Assembly (NCBI GenBank): GCA_030747075.1
Contig: JASLLL010000007.1
Location: 45,048-109,047, forward strand
DNA: 64,000 bases
Direction of reading: 5' to 3'
Origin: Gemmatimonadota bacterium
Lineage (GTDB): Bacteria; ARS69
The position numbers and the translations under genes are program-made. Below are positions 43,773 through 53,081 of this stretch, piece by piece. A model generated the notes under the pieces. That model searched no databases, was not told the DNA's origin, and was given only the letters and a program-made list of their open reading frames with translations. Positions within the stretch are counted from its first letter, which is position 1, and every line of letters starts with the position of its first letter.

Positions 43773-45122
43773 TCACCTCCCGGTTTGGTTCAAGTCCGTG
43801 GACACCGGCGAATTCTCACCCTCCGGAGCGGTGCTCCGCACTCGAAGGAGAAGACCCTCGACGCTCTCCACCTGAACAGCGGTTCCCCGTTCCATGACTT
43901 CCGACGCATGCGCATCCCACAACTCCCCGCGCACCGACACTTTTCCCTTCGGCGCAAGCCGGGTCGCGGCGGTTCCCGTAAGCCCCACGAGGCCTTCGCG
44001 ACCGGTGACCGGCTTTCGGCGCATCGCACGCACGGAAAGCGACACCGCCACCGCAAAGAGCCCCGCGATGAAGAGGGTCAAGGGCAGGATCACGCGAAGA
44101 GAAGCACGAAGCGCAGGCTCCGGCGAATCGAAAAGCATGAGGCCGCCGAGCACGCTGGACGCAAGCCCGGCCACCGTCAGCATTCCATGGCTGGCCACCT
44201 TGACCTCCAGAAGCAGAAACACGCCCCCCAGCAGCAGCAGCAGCAATCCGGCAGCGCTGATGGGAAGCGTCTGCATGGAGAAGAGTGCAAGAACCAGAAA
44301 GACCGCCCCGACCACGCCGGGGAGGATGACGCCCGGATTCGAAAGTTCGAAGAAGAGACCGTAGAACCCGAGGATCAGAAGGAAGTAGGCGACATTCGGA
44401 TTGGCCAGCAGCGCCAGGATACGGAACCGAAGGTCCACCTCCTGCCTTGCAATCCGGGCGTCAGTCAGCAGAAGAGTGACTTCGCCGGAGGGGGTCGCGA
44501 CGATGCACCCGTCCGCTTCCGCCAGGAGTTCCTCCACGCTGTCGGCGATCAGATCGATCGCGCCCGCGTCCAACGCCTCCTCGGATGTACTGGACACGGC
44601 TTCCCGCACCGTGGACTCCGCCCACTCAACGCTTCTCCCCCGGCGTTGGGCAATCGTCCGAATGAACGCCGCCGCATCGTTCTGGATCTTGCTGCCCATG
44701 GTACTGTCCGGTGAGTCACCACCTCCCATCATCACGGGGGACGCCGCGCCGATATTCGTTCCCGGGGCCATTGCCGCAACATGGCCGGCCAGCGTGATGA
44801 ACGCCCCCGCGGAGGCGGCGCGGGCTCCCGCCGGGCCCACCCACACAAGGACCGGCACTTCCGAATGCAGAATCTCCGTCACGATATCCCGCGTCGCGTC
44901 CAGAAGCCCCCCCGGGGTATCCAGCTCCAGCACGAACGCCTCCGCCCCGGCCGCGTGCGCTTCGTCCAACGCCTTCGCCACGACATCCGCGGTCACCGGC
45001 GTAATGGCGTCGTCCCAGCGGAGCAGATGGACGAGGGGCTGCTCCGATGCCCCGCCCGAAGCCGCCAAGAGCACGACGGCCGCGGCAGCCAGTCCAGCCA
45101 CCTGCCACCATGATTGCTTCAT
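43773..45122 (-). CDS. NfeD membrane-bound serine protease (ClpP-class)
   Basis: A 449-residue protein. A signal peptide is followed by the ClpP/crotonase-fold Ser-Lys protease domain: [20 protein letters not shown], the nucleophile serine in [16 protein letters not shown], and a candidate general-base lysine in [12 protein letters not shown]. Several helices come next ([20 protein letters not shown] and others). A C-terminal OB-fold NfeD domain follows ([20 protein letters not shown]). This is the long NfeD form, which cleaves stomatin partners. ATG overlaps the recG stop (ATGA), and the stomatin start lies 5 bases after its stop. Confidence 0.94.
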   Translation of the reverse strand: MKQSWWQVAGLAAAAVVLLAASGGASEQPLVHLLRWDDAITPVTADVVAKALDEAHAAGAEAFVLELDTPGGLLDATRDIVTEILHSEVPVLVWVGPAGARAASAGAFITLAGHVAAMAPGTNIGAASPVMMGGGDSPDSTMGSKIQNDAAAFIRTIAQRRGRSVEWAESTVREAVSSTSEEALDAGAIDLIADSVEELLAEADGCIVATPSGEVTLLLTDARIARQEVDLRFRILALLANPNVAYFLLILGFYGLFFELSNPGVILPGVVGAVFLVLALFSMQTLPISAAGLLLLLLGGVFLLLEVKVASHGMLTVAGLASSVLGGLMLFDSPEPALRASLRVILPLTLFIAGLFAVAVSLSVRAMRRKPVTGREGLVGLTGTAATRLAPKGKVSVRGELWDAHASEVMERGTAVQVESVEGLLLRVRSTAPEGENSPVSTDLNQTGR

Positions 45123-47140
45123 GTTCGCTCCTCCCCCGATGGAATCCGCAAGCCGTCCAGCATGGCTTCCGCCGCCACGCGTGCACGCTCCGCCAGAGAG
45201 GCGATCCGCTTCCCCGCACCGGGGCCCAACCCGGCGAACAGACCTTCGTGACCGCTCTGTCGAAGCCCCAAGAGTTCCCCGGGCCCGCGCATCGCAAGGT
45301 CGATCTCCGCGAGGCGAAGCCCGTCCGACACTTCCACGAGCGTCTCAAGGCGCTCGCGGGAACCGGCCGGAGCGCTCTCCGACTCGACCAGCCAACAGTA
45401 CCCCTTCTGGCCGCGTCGCGCGATGCGTCCTCGCAACTGATGAAGCTGGGCCAGCCCGAGGCGATCCGCCCCCTCCACCCAGAGAATCGACGCGCCCGGC
45501 ACATCAATCCCCACCTCGATGACGGTGGTGGCGACCAGTGCGCGCAAGTGCCCCTCGGCGAATCGCTCCAGAATCTGCTCCCGCCTGCCCGCCGGAACGC
45601 GACCGTGCACCAGTGCCACGGACTCCTCACCCGCAAGTTCAGCCATCTCACGGAAGAGGCCTTCGGCGCCTTCCTCTTCGCCGTCAATGCGAGGCCGGAC
45701 AAGGAACGCCTGCTGACCCTCCCCCATGCGGTCATGCACCCAGCGAAGGCCTGCGCGCCGCTTGTTTCGTGGAACCAGGCGCGTGGTGACTTCGCCTGAT
45801 GCGTCCGCGCGCGGCTGGAGCATGGAGAGATCCGAGTCGCCAAACGAAAGCAGCGCCAGCGTGCGCGGGATCGGCGTGGCGGACATCACGAGAAGGTGCG
45901 GACGGTCCCCCTTGCTTTGAAGCGTCTGGCGTTGCCGGACTCCGAAGCGATGCTGTTCATCCACAATGACCAGCCCCAGCTTCTGGAATCGCGTGGCCTC
46001 CGACAGGAGCGCGTGAGTGCCCACCGCAAGGCGGGCCTCCCCGGTCGCCAGGTGTTCCCGCGCGACCCGGGCTTCCCCGGCCGGGAGCGACCCCGTGAGA
46101 AGGACGGAACTCTTCGCCACCCGTGGGCTGAGCGTCTCCAGCGTGCGGAAGTGCTGGCGCGCCAGAAGGTCCGTCGGCGCGAGAAGAGCCGACTGCCACC
46201 CTCTGGAGGCCGCTTCGCAGATCGCGGCCAGCGCGACCACCGTCTTTCCGGAACCGACCTCCCCGGCAAGCAGCCGCTCCATGGGGTGCGTGCGAGCCAG
46301 GTCGACCGTGATCTCCTCGACCGCCTGGCGCTGCGACTCGGACAGGGGAAACGGAAGCTCCCCAACCAGCGCGGCCGCGCCGGTGCCTCTCCCGTCTGAC
46401 TTCGGGGCCGGAAGCATCCTTCGGGCTCGATTGCGACGACACAGATTCCACTCCAGCCGAAAAAACTCGTCGAACAGGAGACGCTCCCGACCGCGCTCCG
46501 CATCCGCAAGATCCTGCGGGCGATGCACGGCGTGCAATGCCTCCGCGAGCGAGACGACCTTCGCCAGCCTTCGCACTTCCTCGGGAAGAGGATCGGGCGG
46601 CATCGGGTCGCGCAGCGCATGACCGACCAGTTCCCGAAGAAGGCGCTGCCCGATACCCTCCGTGAGCGGATAGACCGGGCGAGTGCCCTGAAGGCGCATG
46701 GGCACTTCTGCGTCGACCGTCTTCAGCCGCGCAAACTCGGGGTGCACCAGCGCTCCCTTCTCGGAGAGCCTTCCCGACAGCGCCACGGCAACCCCGCTGG
46801 AGAGTTCGCGCGAGAGATAGCCCGCGCGGAACCACATGGCTTCCATGCGTCCGGTGTCGTCTTTGAGCTGGATCCGAAGAGTGGAGCGCCCGCGTCGGTG
46901 CAGGGTGCTGCGCGAGATGACGCCCCGCACCACGACCCACGAACCCGCAGACTGAGCTCGCGCTGAGGCAATCGAGCGAAGCCCCCCGCGATCCTCAAAG
47001 GAACGCGGCACATGGCGAAGGAGATCGGCAACGGTGTCAATGCCCAGATGCTTCAGGCGGGCGGCCCTCACAGGACCGACGCCGGGAAGCCGGACAATGG
47101 AGTCCTCGGGGACGGGGGTCCCCCTCTGCGTCGGGATCAC
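45119..47140 (-). CDS. recG: ATP-dependent DNA helicase RecG
   Basis: A 673-residue helicase that remodels stalled replication forks and Holliday junctions. The N-terminal wedge/OB region includes RLPGVGPVRAARLKHLGI and LKDDTGRMEAMWFRAGYL. The helicase motifs follow: Walker A LLAGEVGSGKTVVALAA, DEQH box in VIVDEQHRFGVRQR, motif III MSATPIPRTLALLSFGD, and LVATTVIEVGIDVPGASILW. The C-terminus has QLRGRIARRGQKGYC. GTG start 47140 with GGAGG 5 bases upstream. It lies 23 bases after ftsZ and overlaps the NfeD gene. Confidence 0.97.
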   Translation of the reverse strand: MIPTQRGTPVPEDSIVRLPGVGPVRAARLKHLGIDTVADLLRHVPRSFEDRGGLRSIASARAQSAGSWVVVRGVISRSTLHRRGRSTLRIQLKDDTGRMEAMWFRAGYLSRELSSGVAVALSGRLSEKGALVHPEFARLKTVDAEVPMRLQGTRPVYPLTEGIGQRLLRELVGHALRDPMPPDPLPEEVRRLAKVVSLAEALHAVHRPQDLADAERGRERLLFDEFFRLEWNLCRRNRARRMLPAPKSDGRGTGAAALVGELPFPLSESQRQAVEEITVDLARTHPMERLLAGEVGSGKTVVALAAICEAASRGWQSALLAPTDLLARQHFRTLETLSPRVAKSSVLLTGSLPAGEARVAREHLATGEARLAVGTHALLSEATRFQKLGLVIVDEQHRFGVRQRQTLQSKGDRPHLLVMSATPIPRTLALLSFGDSDLSMLQPRADASGEVTTRLVPRNKRRAGLRWVHDRMGEGQQAFLVRPRIDGEEEGAEGLFREMAELAGEESVALVHGRVPAGRREQILERFAEGHLRALVATTVIEVGIDVPGASILWVEGADRLGLAQLHQLRGRIARRGQKGYCWLVESESAPAGSRERLETLVEVSDGLRLAEIDLAMRGPGELLGLRQSGHEGLFAGLGPGAGKRIASLAERARVAAEAMLDGLRIPSGEERT

Positions 47141-47163
47141 CGGGTCCTCCCCCGGCGCCGCGA

Positions 47164-48315
47164 TCAGTCCATCTGCTTTCGCAGGAATGTGGGCGTCTCC
47201 AGATCGTCGTCCACAAAGGAGCGGATCACGCGCTTTGTCGGCTCTCCTCTGGTCTCCGCTCGTCTGAAGGCGGGTCGATCAAGATCTCCGCCCAGCGGCA
47301 CGACCCGAGGTTCCATGGACGAAGAGGCGGAGTCGACCCGCATCCCCTCCTCTCCCTCTGCACCGATTCCGGTCGCAATCACCGTGACCTGGATCTCGCC
47401 GGCCCGATCGGGATCGATGACCGCGCCGAAGAACAGGTTGGCATCCTCGCCGGCCGCTTCGTGAATGACGGAAGTGGCGCTGCTCACATCGCTCAGCGAG
47501 AGATCCTCCCCGCCGGTGATGCTGACCAGCACGCCTCGAGCCCCTGAGATGGAGACCTCTTCCAGGAGCGGACTGGTTACGGCCACGCGGGCCGCCGCTT
47601 CCGCACGCGCCTCACCCTCTGCGGTTCCGGTGCCCATGAGAGCGTCACCCATCTTCGACATGACCGTCCTGACATCCGCGAAGTCCAGGTTGACAAGCCC
47701 GGGGACGGCAATCAGGTCCGAAATACCGCGAGTGGCCTGCATGAGGACATCATCTGCCATGCGGAACGCTTCGGACAGAGGGGTGTCGTCCTGAACGATC
47801 GAGAGGAGTCGCTGGTTGGGGATGACGATCAGCGTGTCCACATGGTCCTTGAGCGCAAGCAACCCTTCCCGCGCTTGACGGATGCGCGGGGTGCCCTCGA
47901 ACTCGAAGGGCCTGCTGACCACAGCCACCGTCAGCGCGTTCATTTCCTTGGCGATCTCCGCGATGACCGGCGCGGCACCCGTTCCGGTGCCCCCGCCCAT
48001 TCCAGCGGTGACGAACACCATGTCCGAACCTTCCAGGGCCTCGGCGACGGCATCCCGGCTCTCTTCCACCGCGCGGCGCCCGACCTCCGGGTTTCCCCCG
48101 GATCCAAGTCCCCGCGTCACTGTCTCTCCGAGCTGGAGGCGCACGGGCGCGGAAGACGCGCCAAGAGCCTGCAGATCCGTGTTGGCCGCAATGAAGTCGC
48201 AGCCGGTCAGACCGGCTTTCAGCATTCTGTTGATGGCGTTGCCGCCCGCTCCGCCGACGCCGATCACTCGGATCGTCGCGAGGCGCTGCACATCCTCGGC
48301 ATACTCGAAAGGCAT
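47164..48315 (-). CDS. ftsZ: Cell division protein FtsZ
   Basis: A 383-residue tubulin-like GTPase that forms the division ring. Landmarks: [26 protein letters not shown], the tubulin signature [19 protein letters not shown], and the C-terminal partner-binding tail [14 protein letters not shown], which binds FtsA. ATG 48315 ([10 protein letters not shown]) is chosen over a longer frame because family alignment begins here and GGGGAG lies just upstream. It is separated from ftsA by an unusually long, repeat-filled gap of 384 bases. Confidence 0.98.
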   Translation of the reverse strand: MPFEYAEDVQRLATIRVIGVGGAGGNAINRMLKAGLTGCDFIAANTDLQALGASSAPVRLQLGETVTRGLGSGGNPEVGRRAVEESRDAVAEALEGSDMVFVTAGMGGGTGTGAAPVIAEIAKEMNALTVAVVSRPFEFEGTPRIRQAREGLLALKDHVDTLIVIPNQRLLSIVQDDTPLSEAFRMADDVLMQATRGISDLIAVPGLVNLDFADVRTVMSKMGDALMGTGTAEGEARAEAAARVAVTSPLLEEVSISGARGVLVSITGGEDLSLSDVSSATSVIHEAAGEDANLFFGAVIDPDRAGEIQVTVIATGIGAEGEEGMRVDSASSSMEPRVVPLGGDLDRPAFRRAETRGEPTKRVIRSFVDDDLETPTFLRKQMD

Positions 48316-48417
48316 GGACTCCCCCCCCACCACACTCACCCGGGCCGAGCGGCCCTCCCAACCACACAACCATTGGATACCACCTGGCAGGGTCTTTGCC
48401 TAGCCCGGATTTCTACT

Positions 48418-48703
48418 TTCGGGTGGCGGGAGGATTCGTCCGGGGAGTGAATGGCAAGAAGGCCAGGTCCCCTTCCCCCGGGACCTCCACCGAAGCCAGG
48501 TCCCCGTCCCCCAAGACCTCGACTAGTTCGGGTGGCGGGAGGGTTCGTCGCGAGGGTTCGTCAGGGGAGTGAGTGGCAAGGAGTCGGGCCGGGATCGACC
48601 GGAGGCGGGGCCATGGCCCCGTCGAGGATCGATCGCGGCCCAGCGACGCAGCCAATCTCCCCCTGCCGAAGCCGCAGCAGAACCCTCCCGCCACCCGAAC
48701 TAG
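48418..48703. repeat. Composite repeat cluster in the ftsA-ftsZ intergenic region
   Basis: The gap 48316-48699 holds no convincing gene. It contains a 23-base unit (starting TTCGGGTGGCGGGAGG) at 48418-48440 and 48527-48549. A perfect 24-bp inverted repeat lies at 48523-48546 and 48680-48703. A 17-base unit GGGGAGTGARTGGCAAG occurs at 48442-48458 and 48564-48580. Two copies of a 28-base unit with period 33 lie at 48462-48489 and 48495-48522, and a 16-bp palindrome CGGGGCCATGGCCCCG at 48606-48621. The right inverted arm includes the ftsA stop codon. The arrangement resembles a REP/MITE-like element or a fold-back RNA. Confidence 0.85.
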
Positions 48704-49932
48704 AAGAAGTCCTCGACCCACCGCTTCATCTGCCCGGCCAGGCGCCCCAGCGCTTTCCCGCCCCCGAATGACGGGCGGCCCTGCTCGTCGTCTTCACGAT
48801 GCGCATACCGGACAAGGCCGACAGCCGTGGCAAGATCGGGTGAATCAACGCCTTCGGGATACTCCGCCAGTCCGAACGGTGCCCCCTGCTTTGCGGGGAG
48901 GTTGAACATCCGCTCCGCCATTTCCAGCGTTCCGGAGAGCTGACTGCCTCCTCCGGTGAGCACAAGGCCTGCCGCGAGAAGGTCCCAGTAGTCGGTCTTC
49001 TTCACTTCGCGGTAGGACAGCGCCAGGATCTCCTCCATTCGCGGCTGCACAATCTGGTTCAGGATGCTGCGGCTCACGGTTCGCTCCGGTCGGCCGTTGA
49101 CTCCGGGTACCGTGATCTCTTCCTCCAGACCTTCCTCGGGACGAAGCGTTGCGTGCGCGCGTTTGATCTCGTCCGCTGCGGCAAGAGGTGTCCGGAGCCC
49201 GATGGCGATGTCGTTCGTGACATTCGTCCCCCCGACTCCGACCACCGCCGTGTGCTTCAGTCCGCCATCCGCGAAGACTGCCACATCCGTCGTGCCCCCG
49301 CCGATATCCACCAGGACCGCTCCCAGTTCCATTTCGTCCTGAGTGAGAACGGCGGTGCTCGCGGCAACCGACCCCAGGACGACGCGTTCCACTTCCAGCC
49401 CGGCTCGACGCACGCACTTCAGGAGATTCTGAATGGGAGTGGAAGCACCCGTGATGATGTGAACTTCCGTCTCAAGACGCACACCCGTCATGCCCACGGG
49501 ATCGTGAATCCCGCCCTGATCGTCCACCGTGAACTCCTGCGGCATCACATGGATGATCTCCCGGTCCCCCGGAAGCGCGATGGCACGCGCGGCTTCGATG
49601 ACGCGCTCCACATCGCCGCGCGAGATCTCGTTGTCCGGGTTGCGGACCGCGATGACTCCGCGGCTGTTGATGCTCTTGATGTGATCTCCGGCGATCCCCA
49701 CGGTGACCGATTCCACGGAAGTCCCCGCCTGCGTCTCCGCGATCTCCATGGCTGCTTCGATGGAGTCGATCGTCCGCTCCAGATTGATCACGACGCCCTT
49801 CTTGATGCCGCGGGTGGGGCTCATGCCCAGCCCCTGGATCTCCAGGAGCCCGTCGTCGTTGGGTGCTGCAATCACTGCTGCAGTGCGGGTACTCCCCAGA
49901 TCGAGTCCCGCGAGGATTCCATTCGATGCCAT
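48700..49932 (-). CDS. ftsA: Cell division protein FtsA
   Basis: A 410-residue actin-like protein that tethers FtsZ to the membrane. Landmarks: LAGLDLGSTRTAAVIA (phosphate 1), the 1C domain region GVVINLERTIDSIEAAMEIA, VDIGGGTTDVAVFADGGLKH (phosphate 2) and GLVLTGGGSQLSGTLEMAE. A C-terminal amphipathic helix (GQMKRWVEDFF) serves as membrane anchor. ATG 49932 follows ftsQ by 25 bases. Confidence 0.97.
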   Translation of the reverse strand: MASNGILAGLDLGSTRTAAVIAAPNDDGLLEIQGLGMSPTRGIKKGVVINLERTIDSIEAAMEIAETQAGTSVESVTVGIAGDHIKSINSRGVIAVRNPDNEISRGDVERVIEAARAIALPGDREIIHVMPQEFTVDDQGGIHDPVGMTGVRLETEVHIITGASTPIQNLLKCVRRAGLEVERVVLGSVAASTAVLTQDEMELGAVLVDIGGGTTDVAVFADGGLKHTAVVGVGGTNVTNDIAIGLRTPLAAADEIKRAHATLRPEEGLEEEITVPGVNGRPERTVSRSILNQIVQPRMEEILALSYREVKKTDYWDLLAAGLVLTGGGSQLSGTLEMAERMFNLPAKQGAPFGLAEYPEGVDSPDLATAVGLVRYAHREDDEQGRPSFGGGKALGRLAGQMKRWVEDFF

Positions 49933-49957
49933 TCCCGCTCCCGCCCTTGGATGTCCG

Positions 49958-50749
49958 TCAGCGTCCAGCCGACCGTCCGGGCCGCCAGACCGCCGTCTCC
50001 CCTGTGATCACACGCAGCGTACCCTGTCTCCCCCCCTCGGAGTCCAGCCTTTCGCGAAGAAACGCCGACACATTGCGAACCGCGTCCCCCGGTGGTACCG
50101 CCTCCCAGATCACCGCTGTGAAGCCCTCGCCCGGCAGTTCCAGCTTGAGCTCCCCCCCCGGCATGAGCGTGATGATACAGCGTGCTTCGAATGCGCCCGC
50201 TCCCTCAAGCAGTTGTGCCAGCTCTACCGCCCGGCGAAGGCCGTCGACATCCAGCCCCGTTTCCGGTGATCCCACGCCCCGGATTCTCGGGAGAGTCGGC
50301 CCCGGTTCTCCCGCCGGGAGGATTCGCAGGCCCGCCGACACGCCCACGAGTAACCCGTCCCAGACGAGCCCCGCGACGGCATGGGCCTCTCGCACCTCCA
50401 GCTTCACAACCCGGGGGGAGGGACGCAGCACACGGGCCTCCCGGACCAGAGGGTGTGCGAGGAGCCGATCCCTGGCCTTCGAACCTTCCAGCGCCAGCCA
50501 GGAGTCCCCGATGGAGATGCCCGATGTGGCCAGCACTTCTCCTGCCGGAACCCGTTCCGCCCCTTCCACGCGGATGTCGCGAACCGCCAGTCGTGGCCAG
50601 GCCGCCAGCGCATACCAGCCGGCCTGTACGCCCCAGCTGGCAATCCCCAGCACCACAAGCCCCCCCGCGAAAAGCGCTGCCCGGCGCCCCGGCCTCGGGA
50701 CACGCGTGCTTCGGCGACCTCGCCGCCGCCGGGACCTTCCCCGGGTCAT
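49958..50749 (-). CDS. ftsQ: Cell division protein FtsQ
   Basis: A 263-residue bitopic protein. It has a highly basic cytoplasmic head (RGRSRRRRGRRSTR), one helix (ALFAGGLVVLGIASWGVQAG), a POTRA domain (VRDIRVEGAERVPAGEVLAT to VREARVLRPSPRVVKLEV) and the FtsQ C-terminal domain. It links early and late divisome proteins. Its ATG overlaps the murB stop (ATGA). The call relies on architecture plus position between murB and ftsA. Confidence 0.92.
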   Translation of the reverse strand: MTRGRSRRRRGRRSTRVPRPGRRAALFAGGLVVLGIASWGVQAGWYALAAWPRLAVRDIRVEGAERVPAGEVLATSGISIGDSWLALEGSKARDRLLAHPLVREARVLRPSPRVVKLEVREAHAVAGLVWDGLLVGVSAGLRILPAGEPGPTLPRIRGVGSPETGLDVDGLRRAVELAQLLEGAGAFEARCIITLMPGGELKLELPGEGFTAVIWEAVPPGDAVRNVSAFLRERLDSEGGRQGTLRVITGETAVWRPGRSAGR

Positions 50750-51660
50750 GTCACCCCCACGAGTTTCACTTCCAGCTCCAGTTCGACTCCGTGAACCGCC
50801 ACCACTCGTTCCCGGATGCGCTCAATCAGCCGAAGCACATCCGACGCGGTGGCTTCCCCATTCCGGTTGATCAGGAAGTTTCCGTGCTCTCGCGAGACGC
50901 AGGCACCTCCCTCGGTGGCGCCCTTCAGCCCGGCCTGGTCGATCAGTCGCCCCGCGGACTCTCCGGGCGGGTTCTTGAACATGCATCCCGCAGAGCGGGC
51001 GCGATCCGGCTGATCCCGGCGTCGGCGCGCCCAGAGTTCTTCGATGGCGGCGCCAACCCTTTCCGGGTCGTCTTCTTCCACCGCAACGCGCCCTGACGCA
51101 ATGATGAAACCGTCTGGAAGGCGGCACTCGCGATACGCCATCGAGAGGTCTCTCGCCGGGAGCGTCCGAACGGCGCCTTCCCGGTCCACGCCCGTCACCG
51201 AGATCAGAACATCTGAAGTCTGACCCGCCCGCGTTCCGGCGTTCGTGGCCACCGCACCACCCCATGTCCCCGGAATCCCCGCACCGAACTCCAGCCCGGC
51301 CCATCCTGCGCGGGCCGCCTCCCGCAAGATGCTCCCCCATGGGCTCCCCGCGCCAATCTCGAGAACCCCCGGTTCCACCAGCGCCATTCCTCCCAGCGTT
51401 CCGGAGACGCGCACCACCACGCCTTCGAACCCGGCGTCGGCGACCAGGAGGTTCGAGCCGTTTCCCAGAACCAGCACGGTCTCATCCGCTTCGGTCAGGT
51501 GGGCTCGGAGCGTCGCCAGGCCTTCCAGTGTCTGCGGCGTCACGAGAATATCTGCCGGGCCACCGATGCGAAGGGTGGTGAGGCGGTTCAGCAGAACGCC
51601 GGTCCGCACCATCAGATCCGGCAGACCACTCAACTGATCCGCAAGCGGGCACGGCTTCAC
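50746..51660 (-). CDS. murB: UDP-N-acetylenolpyruvoylglucosamine reductase
   Basis: A 304-residue FAD enzyme that makes UDP-MurNAc. Landmarks: NRLTTLRIGGPADILVTPQT, VLGNGSNLLVADAGFEGVVV, FGAGIPGTWGGAVATNAGTR and SAGCMFKNPPGESAGRLIDQ. The catalytic proton donor, serine in E. coli (AGSFFKNP), is cysteine here, a variant known in other lineages. GTG 51660 overlaps the murC stop (GTGA); TTG 51675 is an alternative. Confidence 0.96.
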   Translation of the reverse strand: MKPCPLADQLSGLPDLMVRTGVLLNRLTTLRIGGPADILVTPQTLEGLATLRAHLTEADETVLVLGNGSNLLVADAGFEGVVVRVSGTLGGMALVEPGVLEIGAGSPWGSILREAARAGWAGLEFGAGIPGTWGGAVATNAGTRAGQTSDVLISVTGVDREGAVRTLPARDLSMAYRECRLPDGFIIASGRVAVEEDDPERVGAAIEELWARRRRDQPDRARSAGCMFKNPPGESAGRLIDQAGLKGATEGGACVSREHGNFLINRNGEATASDVLRLIERIRERVVAVHGVELELEVKLVGVT

Positions 51661-53078
51661 CGCGCCGGTGCGCAAAGGCTCTCCGGGAGACCCGCTGGAC
51701 TCGCGGCCAGTTTCGCCGCGAGAAGATCACCTGCCTTCCAGACATCCCCTGCTCCGAGAGTCAGGACCAGGTCTCCGGCGCGCACCTCCGGCAGGAGAAG
51801 GTCCACCGCTTTCTCCCATTGCGCCGCGATCTCCACTGCGGGCGCCCCGGCCTCTCGGGCGGCCCGGGCGATCATTTCTGCATCCACCCCGGGGATCGGA
51901 TCCTCTCCGGCGGCGTAGATCGAAGTGACAACAAGCCGATCCGTCAGAGCCAGCGCAGGACCAAACTCTTCGGCCAGATCCCGCGTGCGGCTGTATCGAT
52001 GCGGCTGAAACAGGGCCACAACCCGGCGGTCCGGCCAGCACTCACGCACAGCCGACAGCGTGGCCGCGATCTCCGTCGGATGGTGTGCATAGTCGTCGAT
52101 CACCAGTACGCCATCCGCGTCGGAGCGAATCTCCAGCCGTCTTGCAATCCCGCCGAACTCCTCCAACGCCTCTCGAATCTCCTCGAAGTCCACACCGAGA
52201 TCCCGAGCCACACAGATGGCCGCCAGTGCGTTCCGAACGCTGTGGTCTCCCGGCATGGCCAGCGACACGCGGCCCAGTTCGCAATCATTCTCAAAAACGG
52301 TGAACGAGCAGCGCCCATCCTCCATGCGTTTGTCTGCGGCTCGCACGGTCGCGTCTTCTGAAAACCCGTAAGTGATGACTCGCCTCTCCAGATCCGGCAG
52401 GAGGCCGCGCGTTCGCTCATCATCCACGCAGAGAATGGCCGCACCATAGAAGGGTACGCTGTTCGCAAAGCGCAGGAAGGTCTCGCGAATGCGTTCTTCC
52501 GATCCGTAGTAGTCCAGGTGCTCGCGATCGATGTTCGTAATCACTGCCAGTGCGGGGCTGAGACGCAAGAAGGAACCATCCGACTCGTCCGCCTCCGCCA
52601 CAAGCACGCGACCGCTCCCCAGTCTGGCGTGGACGCTCCACGCACGAAGCCTCCCCCCCACGACGATGGTCGGGTCCAGCCCGCCTCGTGCCACAGCAAG
52701 CGCCGTGAGCCATGTCGTGGTTGTCTTGCCGTGAGACCCACCCACCGCCACACCGAACTTCATGCGCATGAGCTCTGCAAGCATCTCTGCCCGCGGGATC
52801 ACCGGGACACCCGCGCTCCGGGCTGCCTGAACCTCGGCGTTGGTGTCGGAGACAGCGGACGAAATCACCACAACCTGCGCGTCGCCGAGGTGCGCGGCGG
52901 CGTGCCCGATCTCCACCCGGCACCCCAGCTCCTTCAGGCGGTGGGTGACATCACCCTCGACCAGATCGGACCCGGAGACCTCGTATCCCAGATTGGCCAG
53001 CACCTCGGCGATGCCGCACATACCGGTGCCGCCAATCCCCACGAAGTGGATGTTTCGAATCTTGTGGAACATCCCCAC
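51657..53078 (-). CDS. murC: UDP-N-acetylmuramate--L-alanine ligase
   Basis: A 473-residue Mur ligase adding the first stem residue, L-alanine. Landmarks: IHFVGIGGTGMCGIAEVLAN, ATP loop VAVGGSHGKTTTTWLTAL, AEADESDGSFLRLSP, NIDREHLDYYG and DDYAHHPTEIAATL. The GTG start at 53078 lies 3 bases after murG; ATG 53072 is a close alternative. It is in the expected position between murG and murB. Confidence 0.97.
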   Translation of the reverse strand: MGMFHKIRNIHFVGIGGTGMCGIAEVLANLGYEVSGSDLVEGDVTHRLKELGCRVEIGHAAAHLGDAQVVVISSAVSDTNAEVQAARSAGVPVIPRAEMLAELMRMKFGVAVGGSHGKTTTTWLTALAVARGGLDPTIVVGGRLRAWSVHARLGSGRVLVAEADESDGSFLRLSPALAVITNIDREHLDYYGSEERIRETFLRFANSVPFYGAAILCVDDERTRGLLPDLERRVITYGFSEDATVRAADKRMEDGRCSFTVFENDCELGRVSLAMPGDHSVRNALAAICVARDLGVDFEEIREALEEFGGIARRLEIRSDADGVLVIDDYAHHPTEIAATLSAVRECWPDRRVVALFQPHRYSRTRDLAEEFGPALALTDRLVVTSIYAAGEDPIPGVDAEMIARAAREAGAPAVEIAAQWEKAVDLLLPEVRAGDLVLTLGAGDVWKAGDLLAAKLAASPAGLPESLCAPAR

Positions 53079-53081
53079 CCC

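Noticed and set aside
48413-48721. A 102-codon minus-strand frame in the ftsA-ftsZ gap with an 11-residue internal repeat
   Set aside because: It begins inside ftsA and is made of the intergenic repeats; the 33-base period keeps the frame open by chance. No ribosome site or homologous motif was seen.
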